Source: Flavobacterium johnsoniae UW101 (GTDB lineage: Bacteria > Bacteroidota > Bacteroidia > Flavobacteriales > Flavobacteriaceae). Taken from it: a stretch of DNA of 64,000 nt. The translations under genes and the position numbers were made by a program. Under the pieces are notes generated by a model. The model did not search any database. It was not told the origin of the DNA and saw only the letters and a program-made list of their open reading frames with translations. The DNA lies in assembly GCF_000016645.1 (NCBI RefSeq), contig NC_009441.1:5890001-5954000 (forward strand), read 5' to 3'. This document shows, piece by piece, positions 33,264 through 42,613 of this stretch; position 1 is the first letter of the stretch, and every line of letters begins with the position of its first letter.

Positions 33264-34572
33264 TCAATTAATGCTCTTTGGAGTTTTCTTTATCGGAATT
33301 TCTTCAATAGAAGCACAAGAAAAAACAAGTTTAACTTTAGATGAAGCCGTAAAAATGGCCTGGGAAAAAAGTAACGAAGTTACGCTTGCCAACACTAAGG
33401 TAAACTCGAAAAAATACGAATTACAATCGGTTAAGAATAACCAATATCCTGATTTAAAAATTTCCGGACAATATCAGCGTCTTACAAAAGCTTCGATTGA
33501 TATGCCAGGTCAGGGTGAAGGTGCTTCTTTGGCATCTCCAGATCGCGCGATGCTGGGAATGGCAAATTTAAGCCTTCCTATTTTTGCCGGATTTAAAATC
33601 CAAAGCAGTATCGACGCATACGAAAGTTTATACGAAGCTGAAAGCGTTAACGCAGCAAAAACAAAAGAGGATGTTGCTTTAAAAGTAATTACCTACTATA
33701 CAGCTTTATACAAAGCACAAAAAACTTTAGACGTTTTAAATGAAAACCAAAAAAGTGCAAAACAGCGTGTTACCGATTTTATTGAATTAGAGAAAAACGG
33801 AATTATTCCGAGAAATGATTTATTGAAAGCCCAATTATTGGTTTCAAAAACACAATTATCAATTGATGAAGCTAATAATAATATCAATAACATTAACTTT
33901 TATCTAACGACATTACTTAAATTAGAGCCATCTGTAAAAATTCAGGTTAATGAAGATGATTTCTTTAATTTAAAAACAACCAATGCACCAACATCTGATG
34001 CTTTGGCACTTGAAAACAGAAAAGATTTAGAGGCTATTCGTTTACAGCAAAGAGCTTCTGAAGCCAATGTTAAAATTGCAAAAGCGGGCTATTATCCAAC
34101 ACTTTCGTTACTTGGAGGCTATACAGCTTTAGATCTTAAAGACATTATTACTGTAAAATATGCTATGAATTTTGGTTTAGGTTTATCTTATGATTTATCT
34201 GGTATCCTTAAAAACAGCTCTCATGTAAAAGAAGCTGAAAGCAAAGCTCTTGAAGTAAAAAACACAGAAGCAATTATGACGGATCGTATAAAAGTTGAAG
34301 TTCAAAAATCTATTGAAGATTACGACTTAGCGATCAATCAAAGTGTTGTTTATGAAGAAGCATTTCAACAAGCTGCAGAAAATTACAGACTTGTAAAAGA
34401 TAAATTCGACAATGGTCTTGCTGACACCAATGATTTGGTTGAAGCTGATGTTGAACAATTAAGTGCAAAAATTAATACAGCTGTAGCAAAAGCAACAATT
34501 ATTCAAAAATATTACGAATTACTTTCAGTATCAGGACAATTATCACAATCATTCAATCTTTCTAAAATATAA
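33253..34572 (+). CDS. TolC family outer-membrane efflux protein
   Basis: A 439-residue protein with a signal peptide (ISQLMLFGVFFIGISSIEAQ). The mature part has two OEP repeats rich in long alpha-helices: SLTLDEAVKMAWEKSNEV near the start and ALENRKDLEAIRLQQRASEANVKIAKAGYYPTL in the middle, the typical beginning of each TolC half. It would form the trimeric outer-membrane channel for the HlyD and DHA2 proteins encoded next. The ATG at 33253 overlaps the end of the TetR gene by 11 bases. Confidence 0.93.
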   Translation: MKISQLMLFGVFFIGISSIEAQEKTSLTLDEAVKMAWEKSNEVTLANTKVNSKKYELQSVKNNQYPDLKISGQYQRLTKASIDMPGQGEGASLASPDRAMLGMANLSLPIFAGFKIQSSIDAYESLYEAESVNAAKTKEDVALKVITYYTALYKAQKTLDVLNENQKSAKQRVTDFIELEKNGIIPRNDLLKAQLLVSKTQLSIDEANNNINNINFYLTTLLKLEPSVKIQVNEDDFFNLKTTNAPTSDALALENRKDLEAIRLQQRASEANVKIAKAGYYPTLSLLGGYTALDLKDIITVKYAMNFGLGLSYDLSGILKNSSHVKEAESKALEVKNTEAIMTDRIKVEVQKSIEDYDLAINQSVVYEEAFQQAAENYRLVKDKFDNGLADTNDLVEADVEQLSAKINTAVAKATIIQKYYELLSVSGQLSQSFNLSKI

Positions 34573-34584
34573 TCGATAGCTCTC

Positions 34585-35664
34585 ATGGAAAAGAAAAAGA
34601 CAAATAAAAAATTCATCATCATACTTGCAGTTCTGATTTTAGGAGGCGGAACTTATGGAATCTCTAAATATTTACATTCACAAGCTCACGAAGAAACAGA
34701 TGATGCTCAGATTGAGAAAAAAATGAACCCAATTATCCCGAGAGTTTCAGGATATATTAGTAAAGTGTATGTGAAAGATAATGACTATGTAAAAAAAGGA
34801 GATACTTTATTTACTATCGATAAGAGAGATTATCAATTAAAAATCGATGAAGCAAATGCTGCATTATTAGGAGCTGAAGGTCAATTTGAAGCAGCAAAAG
34901 CTGATATTGGAAGTGCAAATGCAAGCATTTCAGTATCTGACGCTCAAATGAGATCTGCATCTGGTTCTATCGAAAGTGCAAAAATCAGATTAAGACAGCT
35001 TACAAACGATTTTAACCGTTATAACAATTTATACAAAACTCATACAATTACAAAACAGCAATTCGAGCAGGCTCAGGCTGCAAAAGATGAAGCTGAAAAT
35101 CAAGTACGTGTTTTAGAACAGCAGCAAAGAGCAAGCTCTTACCAAAAATCAGTTATTCAGTCAAAATCTAAAGTTTCTGATAAGCAGACAGAAGTTGCAG
35201 CAGCAAACATCAAAAAAGCAAAAACAATGCTTGATGTTGCTCACTTAAACCTTTCTTATACAGTAGTTACAGCTGCTATTGACGGTCAGGTTTCTAAAGT
35301 AGATATTCAGCCGGGACAATTGGTGCAGCCAGGACAATCATTATTCTATATCATTAATAATAATGAAGCCTGGGTTGTAGCTAACTTTAAAGAAACACAA
35401 TTAAACAAAATGGTTGTGGGACAAAAAGTAGGTTTAAAAGTTGATGCTTATCCAAACTATGAGTTTAAAGGAACTGTATCTTCTTTCTCTCCTGCAACAG
35501 GATCTCGTTTTTCATTGTTACCTCCTGATAATGCAACAGGAAACTTCGTAAAAACAATTCAGAGATTACCAGTAAAAATTACTATAGACGAATCTAACGA
35601 TCCTGAAAAAGTAAAACTTTTAAGACCAGGAATGAACGTTGACGTTGATGTACATTTAAAATAA
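34585..35664 (+). CDS. HlyD/EmrA-type periplasmic adaptor
   Basis: A 359-residue membrane fusion protein. It has one N-terminal transmembrane helix (FIIILAVLILGGGTYGI), a lipoyl-type half (PRVSGYISKVYVKDNDYVKKGDTLFTID), a long coiled-coil hairpin (about 85-205, many Ala, Gln and Lys), the second lipoyl half (AAIDGQVSKVDIQPGQLVQPGQSLF) and a beta barrel to the end (LLRPGMNVDVDVHLK). It bridges the DHA2 pump to the TolC channel. It starts 12 bases after the TolC gene and ends three bases before the pump gene. Confidence 0.95.
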   Translation: MEKKKTNKKFIIILAVLILGGGTYGISKYLHSQAHEETDDAQIEKKMNPIIPRVSGYISKVYVKDNDYVKKGDTLFTIDKRDYQLKIDEANAALLGAEGQFEAAKADIGSANASISVSDAQMRSASGSIESAKIRLRQLTNDFNRYNNLYKTHTITKQQFEQAQAAKDEAENQVRVLEQQQRASSYQKSVIQSKSKVSDKQTEVAAANIKKAKTMLDVAHLNLSYTVVTAAIDGQVSKVDIQPGQLVQPGQSLFYIINNNEAWVVANFKETQLNKMVVGQKVGLKVDAYPNYEFKGTVSSFSPATGSRFSLLPPDNATGNFVKTIQRLPVKITIDESNDPEKVKLLRPGMNVDVDVHLK

Positions 35665-35667
35665 AAC

Positions 35668-37257
35668 ATGGCAGGAGCAGTACAAGCAGACGACGATTTA
35701 GTAGAATACGGTTTCAGACGTGTTATCATTACGATTACAGCAGTGCTTTGTGCACTGTTGGAAATTGTAGATACTACGATTGTAAACGTAGCGCTGACAG
35801 ACATGCGCGGAAGTCTTGGTGCTACCTTGACTGATGTGGCATGGGTTATTACAGCATACGCAATTGCGAATGTTATTGTAATTCCGATGACGAGCTGGCT
35901 ATCACAGCAATTTGGAAGACGTAATTATTTTGTGGCCTCCATTATAATATTTACGGTCTGTTCTTTTTTGTGTGGTAATGCCACAAATATTTGGGAACTT
36001 GTAGCTTTCCGATTCGTACAAGGTATGGGCGGTGGAGCATTACTGGTAACAGCCCAAACGATTATTACAGAAAGTTATCCCGTAGCAAAACGTGGAATGG
36101 CACAGGCTATTTACGGAATGGGTGTAATTGTAGGTCCAACTTTAGGTCCGCCTTTGGGAGGATATTTAGTAGATAATTACTCTTGGCCTTATATATTTTA
36201 CATCAATATTCCGTTGGGAATTATTGCCACTATTTTGGCTTTAACATTTGTTAGAAGTCCGAAATATGGAGAAAAATTAAAAGCCAATCAGGTTGACTGG
36301 TGGGGAATTATTCTGTTGAGTACCTTTATTGGTTCTTTACAATTCGTATTAGAACACGGGCAGCAAGACGACTGGTTTAACGATTCATTAATCGTAACCT
36401 TAAGTGTTGTTACCGTTCTTGGATTGGTTTTATTTATCTGGAGAGAGCTTACTTATAAACATCCAATCGTAAACTTAAGTGTTTTAAAAGACGGAAACTT
36501 AAGAATTGGAACCGTAATGTGTTTTATTCTTGGTTTCGGTTTATACGGATCAACATTGATTATTCCAATTTACACGCAGTCAATTTTAGGATGGACTGCA
36601 ACTGATGCAGGTTTATTATTAATTCCGGGATCTATTACAACGGCAATTATGATGCCTTTTGTTGGAAATATGATTCAGAAAGGTGTACCGCAAGGATATA
36701 TGGTTGGAGTAGGATTTTTAATTTTCTTCTTCTTTACTTTCATGATGTACAGCCGAATGACGCCTGATACTGGAGTTGAACATATGTACTGGCCTTTAAT
36801 TTTGAGAGGAATTGGTCTAGGATTACTTTTCGTTCCTATTACAACACTTTCTCTTTCAACTTTAAAAGGAAAACAAATTGGTGAAGGAGCAGCATTTACA
36901 GGAATGATGCGTCAGTTAGGCGGATCATTTGGTATTGCGATTATTACCACTTTCATCACTCGTTTCAGTCAGTCACACAGAGTAGATTTAATTAATAATT
37001 TAGATCCGGCGAAATTTGAAGTGCAACAGCGAATTGCAGGAATGCAGCACGCGTTCATGGCAAAAGGATATAGCGCAGATGTTGCTTTGAAAAAAGCATA
37101 TCAGGCTATAGAGTATTCTGTAATGAAACAAAGTACTGTAATGGCTTATATGGATATTTTCCTTTATCTGGGAATCATGTTTTTATGTTGCATACCGATT
37201 ATTCTCTTTATCAAAAAAGGGAAAAACAAAATTAGTGCAGCCGACGCAATGCATTAA
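35668..37257 (+). CDS. DHA2 family MFS multidrug efflux permease (EmrB-like)
   Basis: A 529-residue protein of about 14 transmembrane segments, the DHA2 number. It shows the family motif A region (WLSQQFGRRNYFVASI), the LDTTIVN-type motif at VDTTIVNVAL, and motif C (GMGVIVGPTLGPPLGGYL). It is a proton-driven exporter and completes the tripartite TolC-HlyD-MFS system with the preceding genes, under the TetR regulator at 32634. Likely substrates are hydrophobic drugs, detergents or fatty acids; which cannot be read from sequence. Confidence 0.95.
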   Translation: MAGAVQADDDLVEYGFRRVIITITAVLCALLEIVDTTIVNVALTDMRGSLGATLTDVAWVITAYAIANVIVIPMTSWLSQQFGRRNYFVASIIIFTVCSFLCGNATNIWELVAFRFVQGMGGGALLVTAQTIITESYPVAKRGMAQAIYGMGVIVGPTLGPPLGGYLVDNYSWPYIFYINIPLGIIATILALTFVRSPKYGEKLKANQVDWWGIILLSTFIGSLQFVLEHGQQDDWFNDSLIVTLSVVTVLGLVLFIWRELTYKHPIVNLSVLKDGNLRIGTVMCFILGFGLYGSTLIIPIYTQSILGWTATDAGLLLIPGSITTAIMMPFVGNMIQKGVPQGYMVGVGFLIFFFFTFMMYSRMTPDTGVEHMYWPLILRGIGLGLLFVPITTLSLSTLKGKQIGEGAAFTGMMRQLGGSFGIAIITTFITRFSQSHRVDLINNLDPAKFEVQQRIAGMQHAFMAKGYSADVALKKAYQAIEYSVMKQSTVMAYMDIFLYLGIMFLCCIPIILFIKKGKNKISAADAMH

Positions 37258-37278
37258 TAATAATTTTATAATACGCAG

Positions 37279-37320
37279 AAACGCCGAATTCATCATTTAG
37301 AATTCGGCGTTTATTTTTTT
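37279..37320 (+). terminator. Strong intrinsic terminator of the efflux operon
   Basis: AAACGCCGAATTC pairs perfectly with GAATTCGGCGTTT, followed by TATTTTTTT. Confidence 0.9.
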
Positions 37321-37321
37321 A

Positions 37322-37515
37322 TAGTCGCAGTGTGCAGTGGCAGTATTCAGTTTATAAACTTTGCGTAAACCTTTATGTCTTGCGGTAAAAACTTAGTATC
37401 TTTTTTATTTCATCTCTGCAGGGATTAAAATCCCTGCCTACAATATGCCCCGATCCTTCGGCTCTCTAGCAAAAAAACCTTTGTCACTTTGCCACTTTGA
37501 ATCTTTGTCCCTCAA
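37322..37515. repeat. Repeat-rich gap: CAGT-words, GCAGGGATT palindrome, CTTTG-words
   Basis: This gap between two convergent genes holds a CAGT-word run (37322-37350) resembling the trp direct repeats, a short palindrome GCAGGGATTAAAATCCCTGC (around 37419-37438), and CTTTGTCACTTTGCC words (37481-37513) of the AGGTTCAAAGG family. No gene was seen. Confidence 0.5.
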
Positions 37516-37519
37516 AAAT

Positions 37520-38278
37520 CTATCTTGTAAAAACCAAGTGATTCCCTTTAGAAAGATTTGCATCAAACTTATAACCTTCGTAATTAAAACCTTTTAAGTC
37601 GTCAATAGTTTCTGCATTTGTATCAATGATATAACGCACCATCATCCCTCTCGCCTTTTTGGCAAAGAAACTAATCATTTTTAATTTCCCGTCTTTGTAA
37701 TCTTTAAAATCAGGAGTGATAACAGGAACTTTCAACGCTTTTACGTCAACAGCAGAAAAATATTCATTACTCGCTAAGTTCACGAATAATTCATCTTTTT
37801 TCAATTCTTTATTTAAAGCTTTAGTGACAGTGGGTTTCCAAAACTCATGTAAGTTTTTAGACTCACCAACTGGCATTTTAGTCCCCATTTCTAAACGATA
37901 CGCCTGCATTAAATCAAGCGGTTTTAAAAGACCATAAAGTCCCGATAAGATTCTTAATTTATCTTGTAAAGCATCTAATTTTTCTAACGGAATCGAATAA
38001 GCATCTAAACCTGTATAAACATCGCCGTCAAAAGTATAAACTGCCGGACGTGCATTTTCTGGAGTAAACGGAGTTTTCCAATCCTGGTTACGTTTCCAGT
38101 TTAAATCGGCTAATTTGTCTGAGATAGACATTAATTCTGATAATTCAGATGGCTTTTTTGTTTTTACAACTTTATGAACCACTCTCGCTTCTTTTAAAAA
38201 TGAAGGTTCAGTATATTGAGATGTTGGTAATTCTTTTTCGAAATTCAGTGATTTCGCTGGCGATATAACGATTTTCAT
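37520..38278 (-). CDS. yaaA: Peroxide stress protein YaaA (UPF0246)
   Basis: A 252-residue protein of the usual YaaA length. It begins MKIVISPAKSLNFEKELP, the family signature, then has PAVYTFDGDVYTGLDAY, LRILSGLYGLLKPLDLMQAYRLEMG and NLASNEYFSAVD, and ends with FFAKKARGMMVRYII and LKGFNYEGYKFDANLS. YaaA limits DNA and protein damage under hydrogen peroxide by lowering free iron in the cytoplasm and binds DNA in E. coli. It is monocistronic here. Confidence 0.95.
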   Translation of the reverse strand: MKIVISPAKSLNFEKELPTSQYTEPSFLKEARVVHKVVKTKKPSELSELMSISDKLADLNWKRNQDWKTPFTPENARPAVYTFDGDVYTGLDAYSIPLEKLDALQDKLRILSGLYGLLKPLDLMQAYRLEMGTKMPVGESKNLHEFWKPTVTKALNKELKKDELFVNLASNEYFSAVDVKALKVPVITPDFKDYKDGKLKMISFFAKKARGMMVRYIIDTNAETIDDLKGFNYEGYKFDANLSKGNHLVFTR

Positions 38279-38366
38279 TTGTGCATTTTTGTATGACTCA
38301 AAAATACAAATTGAAATTTTAAAAATTATCGTTTGTAATTGATTTGTTTTATAGTTCTATTTTTTC

Positions 38367-38526
38367 AGCCACGAATTACACAAATTTCCACAAATTAATC
38401 TTTTGAGCAAATTGTTATATTTTTTGCCACAGATTAGAAAGATTTCTACAGATTTTTTTAATCTTTTTAATCCTGTAATCTGTAGCAAAAAAAAATAATT
38501 CGTGGAAATTCGTGTAATTCGTGGCT
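38367..38526. repeat. Nested inverted-repeat element (25-base arms)
   Basis: The arms at 38367-38391 and 38502-38526 pair at 24 of 25 positions and begin AGCCACGAATTACAC. Inside, GCCACAGATTA (from 38426) pairs with TAATCTGTAGC near 38476. The element is about 160 bases, has no ORF and lies between divergent yaaA and cca. Confidence 0.85.
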
Positions 38527-38617
38527 AACCTTTCCCAATTTATAAAAATCGACGCTGCAAAATGTGAAATTGTTCAAAAAAGTGAGCGATAGATTATAAT
38601 AGGCATTTTCTATGTTG

Positions 38618-38625
38618 TAAATTTG
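38618..38625 (+). promoter_or_regulatory. Probable -7 box of the cca gene
   Basis: TAAATTTG fits TAnnTTTG. A transcript from here would begin at about 38632, after the ATG at 38627, which argues for the later start codon used for this gene. Confidence 0.45.
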
Positions 38626-38680
38626 CATGCATTTTATTTCTACTGAAATTAGAAATGCTTTTTATTCAAAAACTGAATTC

Positions 38681-40114
38681 GTGGCGATACAAACAAATTA
38701 TAAAACTGCTTTACAAAACAAAATCTTCGATGTTATTTCGAAAGCTTCTCAGGAATTAAAAGTTGACTCTTATGTGATAGGAGGTTTTGTTCGTGATTTG
38801 CTTTTAAATCGAGGTTCTAAAAAAGACATTGATGTTGTTGCAGTTGGAAGCGGCATCGAATTAGCTCTTAAAGTTTCAGATTTACTTCCTAACAAACCAA
38901 AAGTTCAGGTTTTTAAAACTTATGGAACAGCGATGTTACGTTTTGAAGATACTGATATCGAGTTTGTCGGTGCCCGAAAAGAATCTTATACCCGAGACAG
39001 CCGAAATCCGATTGTCGAAAACGGAACTTTACAAGACGATCAAAATCGTCGTGATTTTACGATCAATGCATTGGCTTTATCTTTAAATTCAACTAATTTC
39101 GGAGATCTTCTGGATCCGTTTGACGGTTTAACCGATTTAGAAAATAAAACAATCAAAACGCCTTTGGATCCAGATATTACGTATTCTGATGATCCTTTGC
39201 GAATGCTTCGCGCCATTCGTTTTGCAACGCAGTTGAATTTTGAAATTGAAGAAAATTCATTGAATGCCATCACAAAAAATGCTGATCGCATCAAAATAAT
39301 TTCCGGTGAAAGAATAGTTGATGAATTAAACAAAATTCTTTCTACACCAAAACCTTCATCCGGATTTTTACTTTTATACAAAACTGGACTTTTAGATTTA
39401 ATATTACCTGAATTAACGGCGTTGAATCAGGTAGAAGAAATTGAAGGCCATACGCATAAAAACAATTTTTATCATACACTTGAAGTTGTTGACAACATCT
39501 GTCCGAACACAGACGACGTTTGGCTTCGCTGGTCGGCATTACTGCATGATATTGGAAAAGCACCAACGAAACGTTTTACAAAAAAACAAGGATGGACTTT
39601 TCACGGACATGAATTTTTGGGCGGAAAAATGGCGAAGAAAATTTTCGAACGTTTGCACATGCCTTTGAACCATAAAATGAAATTCGTTCAAAAAATGGTT
39701 ATCATGAGTTCACGTCCCATTGTTTTGGCGCAGGATATTGTGACCGACAGTGCAGTTCGCCGTTTGGTTTTTGATGCTGGTGAAGATGTAGAAAACCTAA
39801 TGACTTTGTGTGAAGCAGATATCACAACCAAAAATCCGTCAAAATTCAAGAAATATCATAAAAATTTCGAAATCGTCCGCAAGAAAATTGTAGAAGTCGA
39901 AGAACGCGATCATGTACGTAATTTTCAGCCGCCTATTTCCGGCGAAGAAATTATGGAAATATTCGATTTAAAACCTTCACGAGAAATCGGAATTTTGAAA
40001 GAAGCAGTGAAGGAAGCAATTTTAGAAGGTGATATTCCAAATGAATATCAAGCTGCTTATGATTTTGTGATTAAAAGAGCAGCGAAATTAGGCTTAAAAA
40101 AAGTTGAGAAATAA
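38681..40114 (+). CDS. cca: CCA-adding-type tRNA nucleotidyltransferase with HD domain
   Basis: A protein of about 477 residues. The polymerase-beta-type catalytic segment is YVIGGFVRDLLLNRGSKKDIDVV, with the DxD pair, followed by RRDFTINALA, DPFDGLTDLENKTI and DDPLRMLRAIRFATQL of the class II CCA family. The HD domain follows (HTLEVVDNI and WSALLHDIGKAP). It repairs or adds the tRNA 3' CCA end. The exact start is uncertain: GTG at 38681 is chosen because the promoter box at 38618 would place the ATG at 38627 before the transcript. It is followed 15 bases later by ctaA. Confidence 0.87.
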   Translation: MAIQTNYKTALQNKIFDVISKASQELKVDSYVIGGFVRDLLLNRGSKKDIDVVAVGSGIELALKVSDLLPNKPKVQVFKTYGTAMLRFEDTDIEFVGARKESYTRDSRNPIVENGTLQDDQNRRDFTINALALSLNSTNFGDLLDPFDGLTDLENKTIKTPLDPDITYSDDPLRMLRAIRFATQLNFEIEENSLNAITKNADRIKIISGERIVDELNKILSTPKPSSGFLLLYKTGLLDLILPELTALNQVEEIEGHTHKNNFYHTLEVVDNICPNTDDVWLRWSALLHDIGKAPTKRFTKKQGWTFHGHEFLGGKMAKKIFERLHMPLNHKMKFVQKMVIMSSRPIVLAQDIVTDSAVRRLVFDAGEDVENLMTLCEADITTKNPSKFKKYHKNFEIVRKKIVEVEERDHVRNFQPPISGEEIMEIFDLKPSREIGILKEAVKEAILEGDIPNEYQAAYDFVIKRAAKLGLKKVEK

Positions 40115-40129
40115 GTAGTATTTAATAAA

Positions 40130-41155
40130 ATGAAAAAAGAGAATAAATCAGTAATCATTTGGTTACTATCAGGCTGTGTTTTATTGTTTTTAATGGTTGT
40201 TGTGGGAGGAATTACCCGTTTAACCAATTCAGGTTTATCTATGACCGACTGGCATTTAGTAACCGACACCTTCCCTCCTCTAACAGATGCAAAATGGCAG
40301 GCTGCATTTGATGAATATAAAAAGTTTCCTGAGTACCAAAAAATCAATATTCACAACGATTTTCAGCTTTCAGATTATAAATTTATTTATTTCTGGGAAT
40401 GGTTTCACCGTTTCATCGGCCGTATTATTGGATTGGTTTTCTTTGTTCCTTTTGTTTACTTTTTAGCAAAAAAGAAATTAGATACTTCAACTATTAAAAA
40501 ATGTATTGTTCTTTTGGCAATGGGAGCGTTCCAAGGATTTTTAGGATGGTTTATGGTTCGCAGCGGATTAATCGATAATCCAGATGTAAGCCACTTTAGA
40601 CTTTCTCTGCACTTGACCTTCGCATTTATAACTTTTGCTTATACACTTTGGGTTGCACTTGATTTAATTTATCCTGAAAGAAATATCAACAAGATTTTAC
40701 CTTTAAGAAATATTGCCCGTTATGCTTTAGCTGCTTTATTAATTCAGATTATTTACGGCGGATTTGTCGCTGGACTAAATGCCGGATTAATTCACAATCA
40801 CTGGCCTTTAATGAGCGATGGCGAGTTTATTCACGAATCGGTTTTTATTGAGCAGTCGAGCTTGATTAAAAATTTAATTGAAGGAAAAAGCGGTGTTCAG
40901 TTTGTGCACAGAACTTTTGCTTATGCAGTTGTTGCTGTTATTCTTTTTCTTTTCTTTAAAAGCAAAAAATATACGCTTACAAGAACGCAGTCAAATGGAA
41001 TCAATACTTTAGTTGTTTTTGTTTTTATTCAATTCTTACTTGGCGTATTTACATTATTATACAGCGTTCCTTTGGCTTTAGGATTAATTCACCAGATTAT
41101 GGCATTTTTCCTTTTGAGTGCCATGACGTATACTTTACACCGATTAAGCAAATAA
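40130..41155 (+). CDS. ctaA: Heme A synthase (COX15/CtaA family)
   Basis: A 341-residue membrane protein with about eight transmembrane segments. It shows GGITRLTNSGLSMTDWH near the start, FIYFWEWFHRFIGRIIG with haem-ligand histidine and FQGFLGWFMVRSGL, and in the second half GGFVAGLNAGLIHNHWPLM and FVHRTFAYAVV. It oxidises haem O to haem A for cytochrome oxidase. The paired histidines EWFHR and FVHR are visible. It ends just before an intrinsic terminator. Confidence 0.95.
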   Translation: MKKENKSVIIWLLSGCVLLFLMVVVGGITRLTNSGLSMTDWHLVTDTFPPLTDAKWQAAFDEYKKFPEYQKINIHNDFQLSDYKFIYFWEWFHRFIGRIIGLVFFVPFVYFLAKKKLDTSTIKKCIVLLAMGAFQGFLGWFMVRSGLIDNPDVSHFRLSLHLTFAFITFAYTLWVALDLIYPERNINKILPLRNIARYALAALLIQIIYGGFVAGLNAGLIHNHWPLMSDGEFIHESVFIEQSSLIKNLIEGKSGVQFVHRTFAYAVVAVILFLFFKSKKYTLTRTQSNGINTLVVFVFIQFLLGVFTLLYSVPLALGLIHQIMAFFLLSAMTYTLHRLSK

Positions 41156-41173
41156 ATCGAAATATATTATAAC

Positions 41174-41206
41174 AAAAAAGCTGTCTCAAAAGGACAGCTT
41201 TTTTTG
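41174..41206 (+). terminator. Intrinsic terminator after ctaA
   Basis: AAAAAAGCTGTC pairs with GGACAGCTTTTTTT around a TCAAAA loop and is followed by T residues. Confidence 0.9.
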
Positions 41207-41220
41207 TAAGCTTCAGAGAA

Positions 41221-41359
41221 GCGAAATATTTATAGCAAAGGATAAATGTTTACAACATAAAGCTCCGGAGGAGCGGTATATTTTTTCTACATTCTTAATA
41301 TATGCTGCTCCTCCAGAGCTTTTTTTCATTTGCTTATTGTAATTCTATAAATATTTCAC
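41221..41359. repeat. Nested inverted-repeat element
   Basis: Outer arms GCGAAATATTTATAG (41221-41235) and CTATAAATATTTCAC (41345-41359) pair at 14 of 15. Inner arms AGCTCCGGAGGAGC (41261-41274) and GCTCCTCCAGAGCT (41307-41320) pair at 13 of 14. It lies between convergent ctaA and the LytTR gene with no ORF inside. Confidence 0.8.
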
Positions 41360-41424
41360 TCCGTTGGGGCTATTATCGATAAAATGAATTAAAATCTGCT
41401 GAATTTCTATTTTTTGTTTGGATT

Positions 41425-42192
41425 TTATCCCAGCCAAGCTTTAAAATCTTGCACTTTCTCACGGCTCACGATTACCTCATCATCTTTATAACTCGGCAGA
41501 ATAACTTTTAAACGGGAATTGGTGTAAACCTGAATTTCTTTAATTGCTTTTAATGGAACAATAAATTTTCTGCTTACGCGAAAGAAATCCTTTTTGTCTA
41601 GTTCCTGCTCCAGAATTTCTAAAGTAGAATCGATTAAATAATCACGGTTTTCAAAAGTATGAATGTATGTTCCTTTGTTTTCACTAAAAAAACATTCGAT
41701 TTCTTCTGTGTTTATTACTTTTAAATGCTGCCCAATTTTAACTGTAAAACGCTTTTTATATGTTTTCTCAAACGGATTTGACAACATCTGGCGAATCTGC
41801 TCAAAATCTAACTGCATGTTTGAATTTTCAGCAGGAGCTTTAGGAATTCTTGATTTAAATTTTGTAACTGCAGCTTCGAGATCATCTTCATCAATTGGTT
41901 TTAAAAGATAATCAATACTGTTTAATTTAAAAGCTTTTAAAGCATACTCATCGTATGCTGTTGTAAATATAATTGCGCTTTTGATATCTATTTTCTCAAA
42001 AATTTCAAACGACAAACCATCTGACAGCTGAATATCCAAAAAAATCAAATCCGGATGCTGGTTCTTTGAAAACCACTCTACCGATTCTTCAACTGAATGA
42101 AGCATCGTTTCTACTGTAACATCTAACTTTTCAAGTTTTCTTTGCAGCAGTCTCGCTGCGGGTTTTTCGTCTTCTATAATTAATGTGACCAT
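41425..42192 (-). CDS. LytTR family response regulator
   Basis: A 255-residue regulator with an N-terminal receiver domain (phospho-acceptor Asp53 in LIFLDIQLSDG, acidic pair at EDE 7-9, and the lysine in YLLKPID) and a C-terminal LytTR DNA-binding domain (about 150-250; RFTVKIGQHLKVINTEEIECFFSENKGTYIHTFENRDY). It is the last gene of a minus-strand operon that contains a LytS-type histidine kinase and four 2TM proteins, so the kinase at 43555 is its probable partner. Targets unknown. Confidence 0.95.
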   Translation of the reverse strand: MVTLIIEDEKPAARLLQRKLEKLDVTVETMLHSVEESVEWFSKNQHPDLIFLDIQLSDGLSFEIFEKIDIKSAIIFTTAYDEYALKAFKLNSIDYLLKPIDEDDLEAAVTKFKSRIPKAPAENSNMQLDFEQIRQMLSNPFEKTYKKRFTVKIGQHLKVINTEEIECFFSENKGTYIHTFENRDYLIDSTLEILEQELDKKDFFRVSRKFIVPLKAIKEIQVYTNSRLKVILPSYKDDEVIVSREKVQDFKAWLG

Positions 42193-42230
42193 TTATATAT
42201 TGTAAAATTTGAAAAAAAATTAAATCAAAA

Positions 42231-42599
42231 TTACTCCCATTTATTGGTATTTGCAGCTTCTTTTTCCATGTATTTTTGGATTTTTTTCTGCTCCCAGTCT
42301 GAACTGAAGAAAATATCACGCCCAAAAACTGATAATCCGTGTGCAGCTAGACCAATTCCCCAGAAAAATGCCGTAGAGTAAGTCTGCCAATCCGTTAAAC
42401 CGCTTGAGTGAATTCCTTCGGTAAAAAGTTCTTTATTTAAATTGGCAATAATAACAATAATATTTACAAATATATAAACTCTTAAATGCGAATAAAATCC
42501 TCTAAGTCTTTTTACTTTTCTGTAAGCATTATTATAACTTTCATCTGAGCTGAACTCCTGTCCGTATTGTTCATACATTCTTCTTCTAAAACGTCCCAT
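42231..42599 (-). CDS. 2TM-domain protein
   Basis: A 122-residue member of the 2TM domain family. It begins with a charged helical region (MGRFRRRMYEQYGQEF and NAYRKVKRLRGFYSHL), has two hydrophobic segments (VYIFVNIIVIIANL and AFFWGIGLAAHGLSVFG), and ends DWEQKKIQKYMEKEAAN. The ATG at 42599 is used; a GTG at 42621-42623 overlapping the preceding stop is an alternative. It is the last of four tandem paralogues and lies just before the response-regulator gene. The longer N-terminus distinguishes it. Function of the domain is not established. Confidence 0.85.
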   Translation of the reverse strand: MGRFRRRMYEQYGQEFSSDESYNNAYRKVKRLRGFYSHLRVYIFVNIIVIIANLNKELFTEGIHSSGLTDWQTYSTAFFWGIGLAAHGLSVFGRDIFFSSDWEQKKIQKYMEKEAANTNKWE

Positions 42600-42613
42600 G
42601 TCTTTATCTTTAA

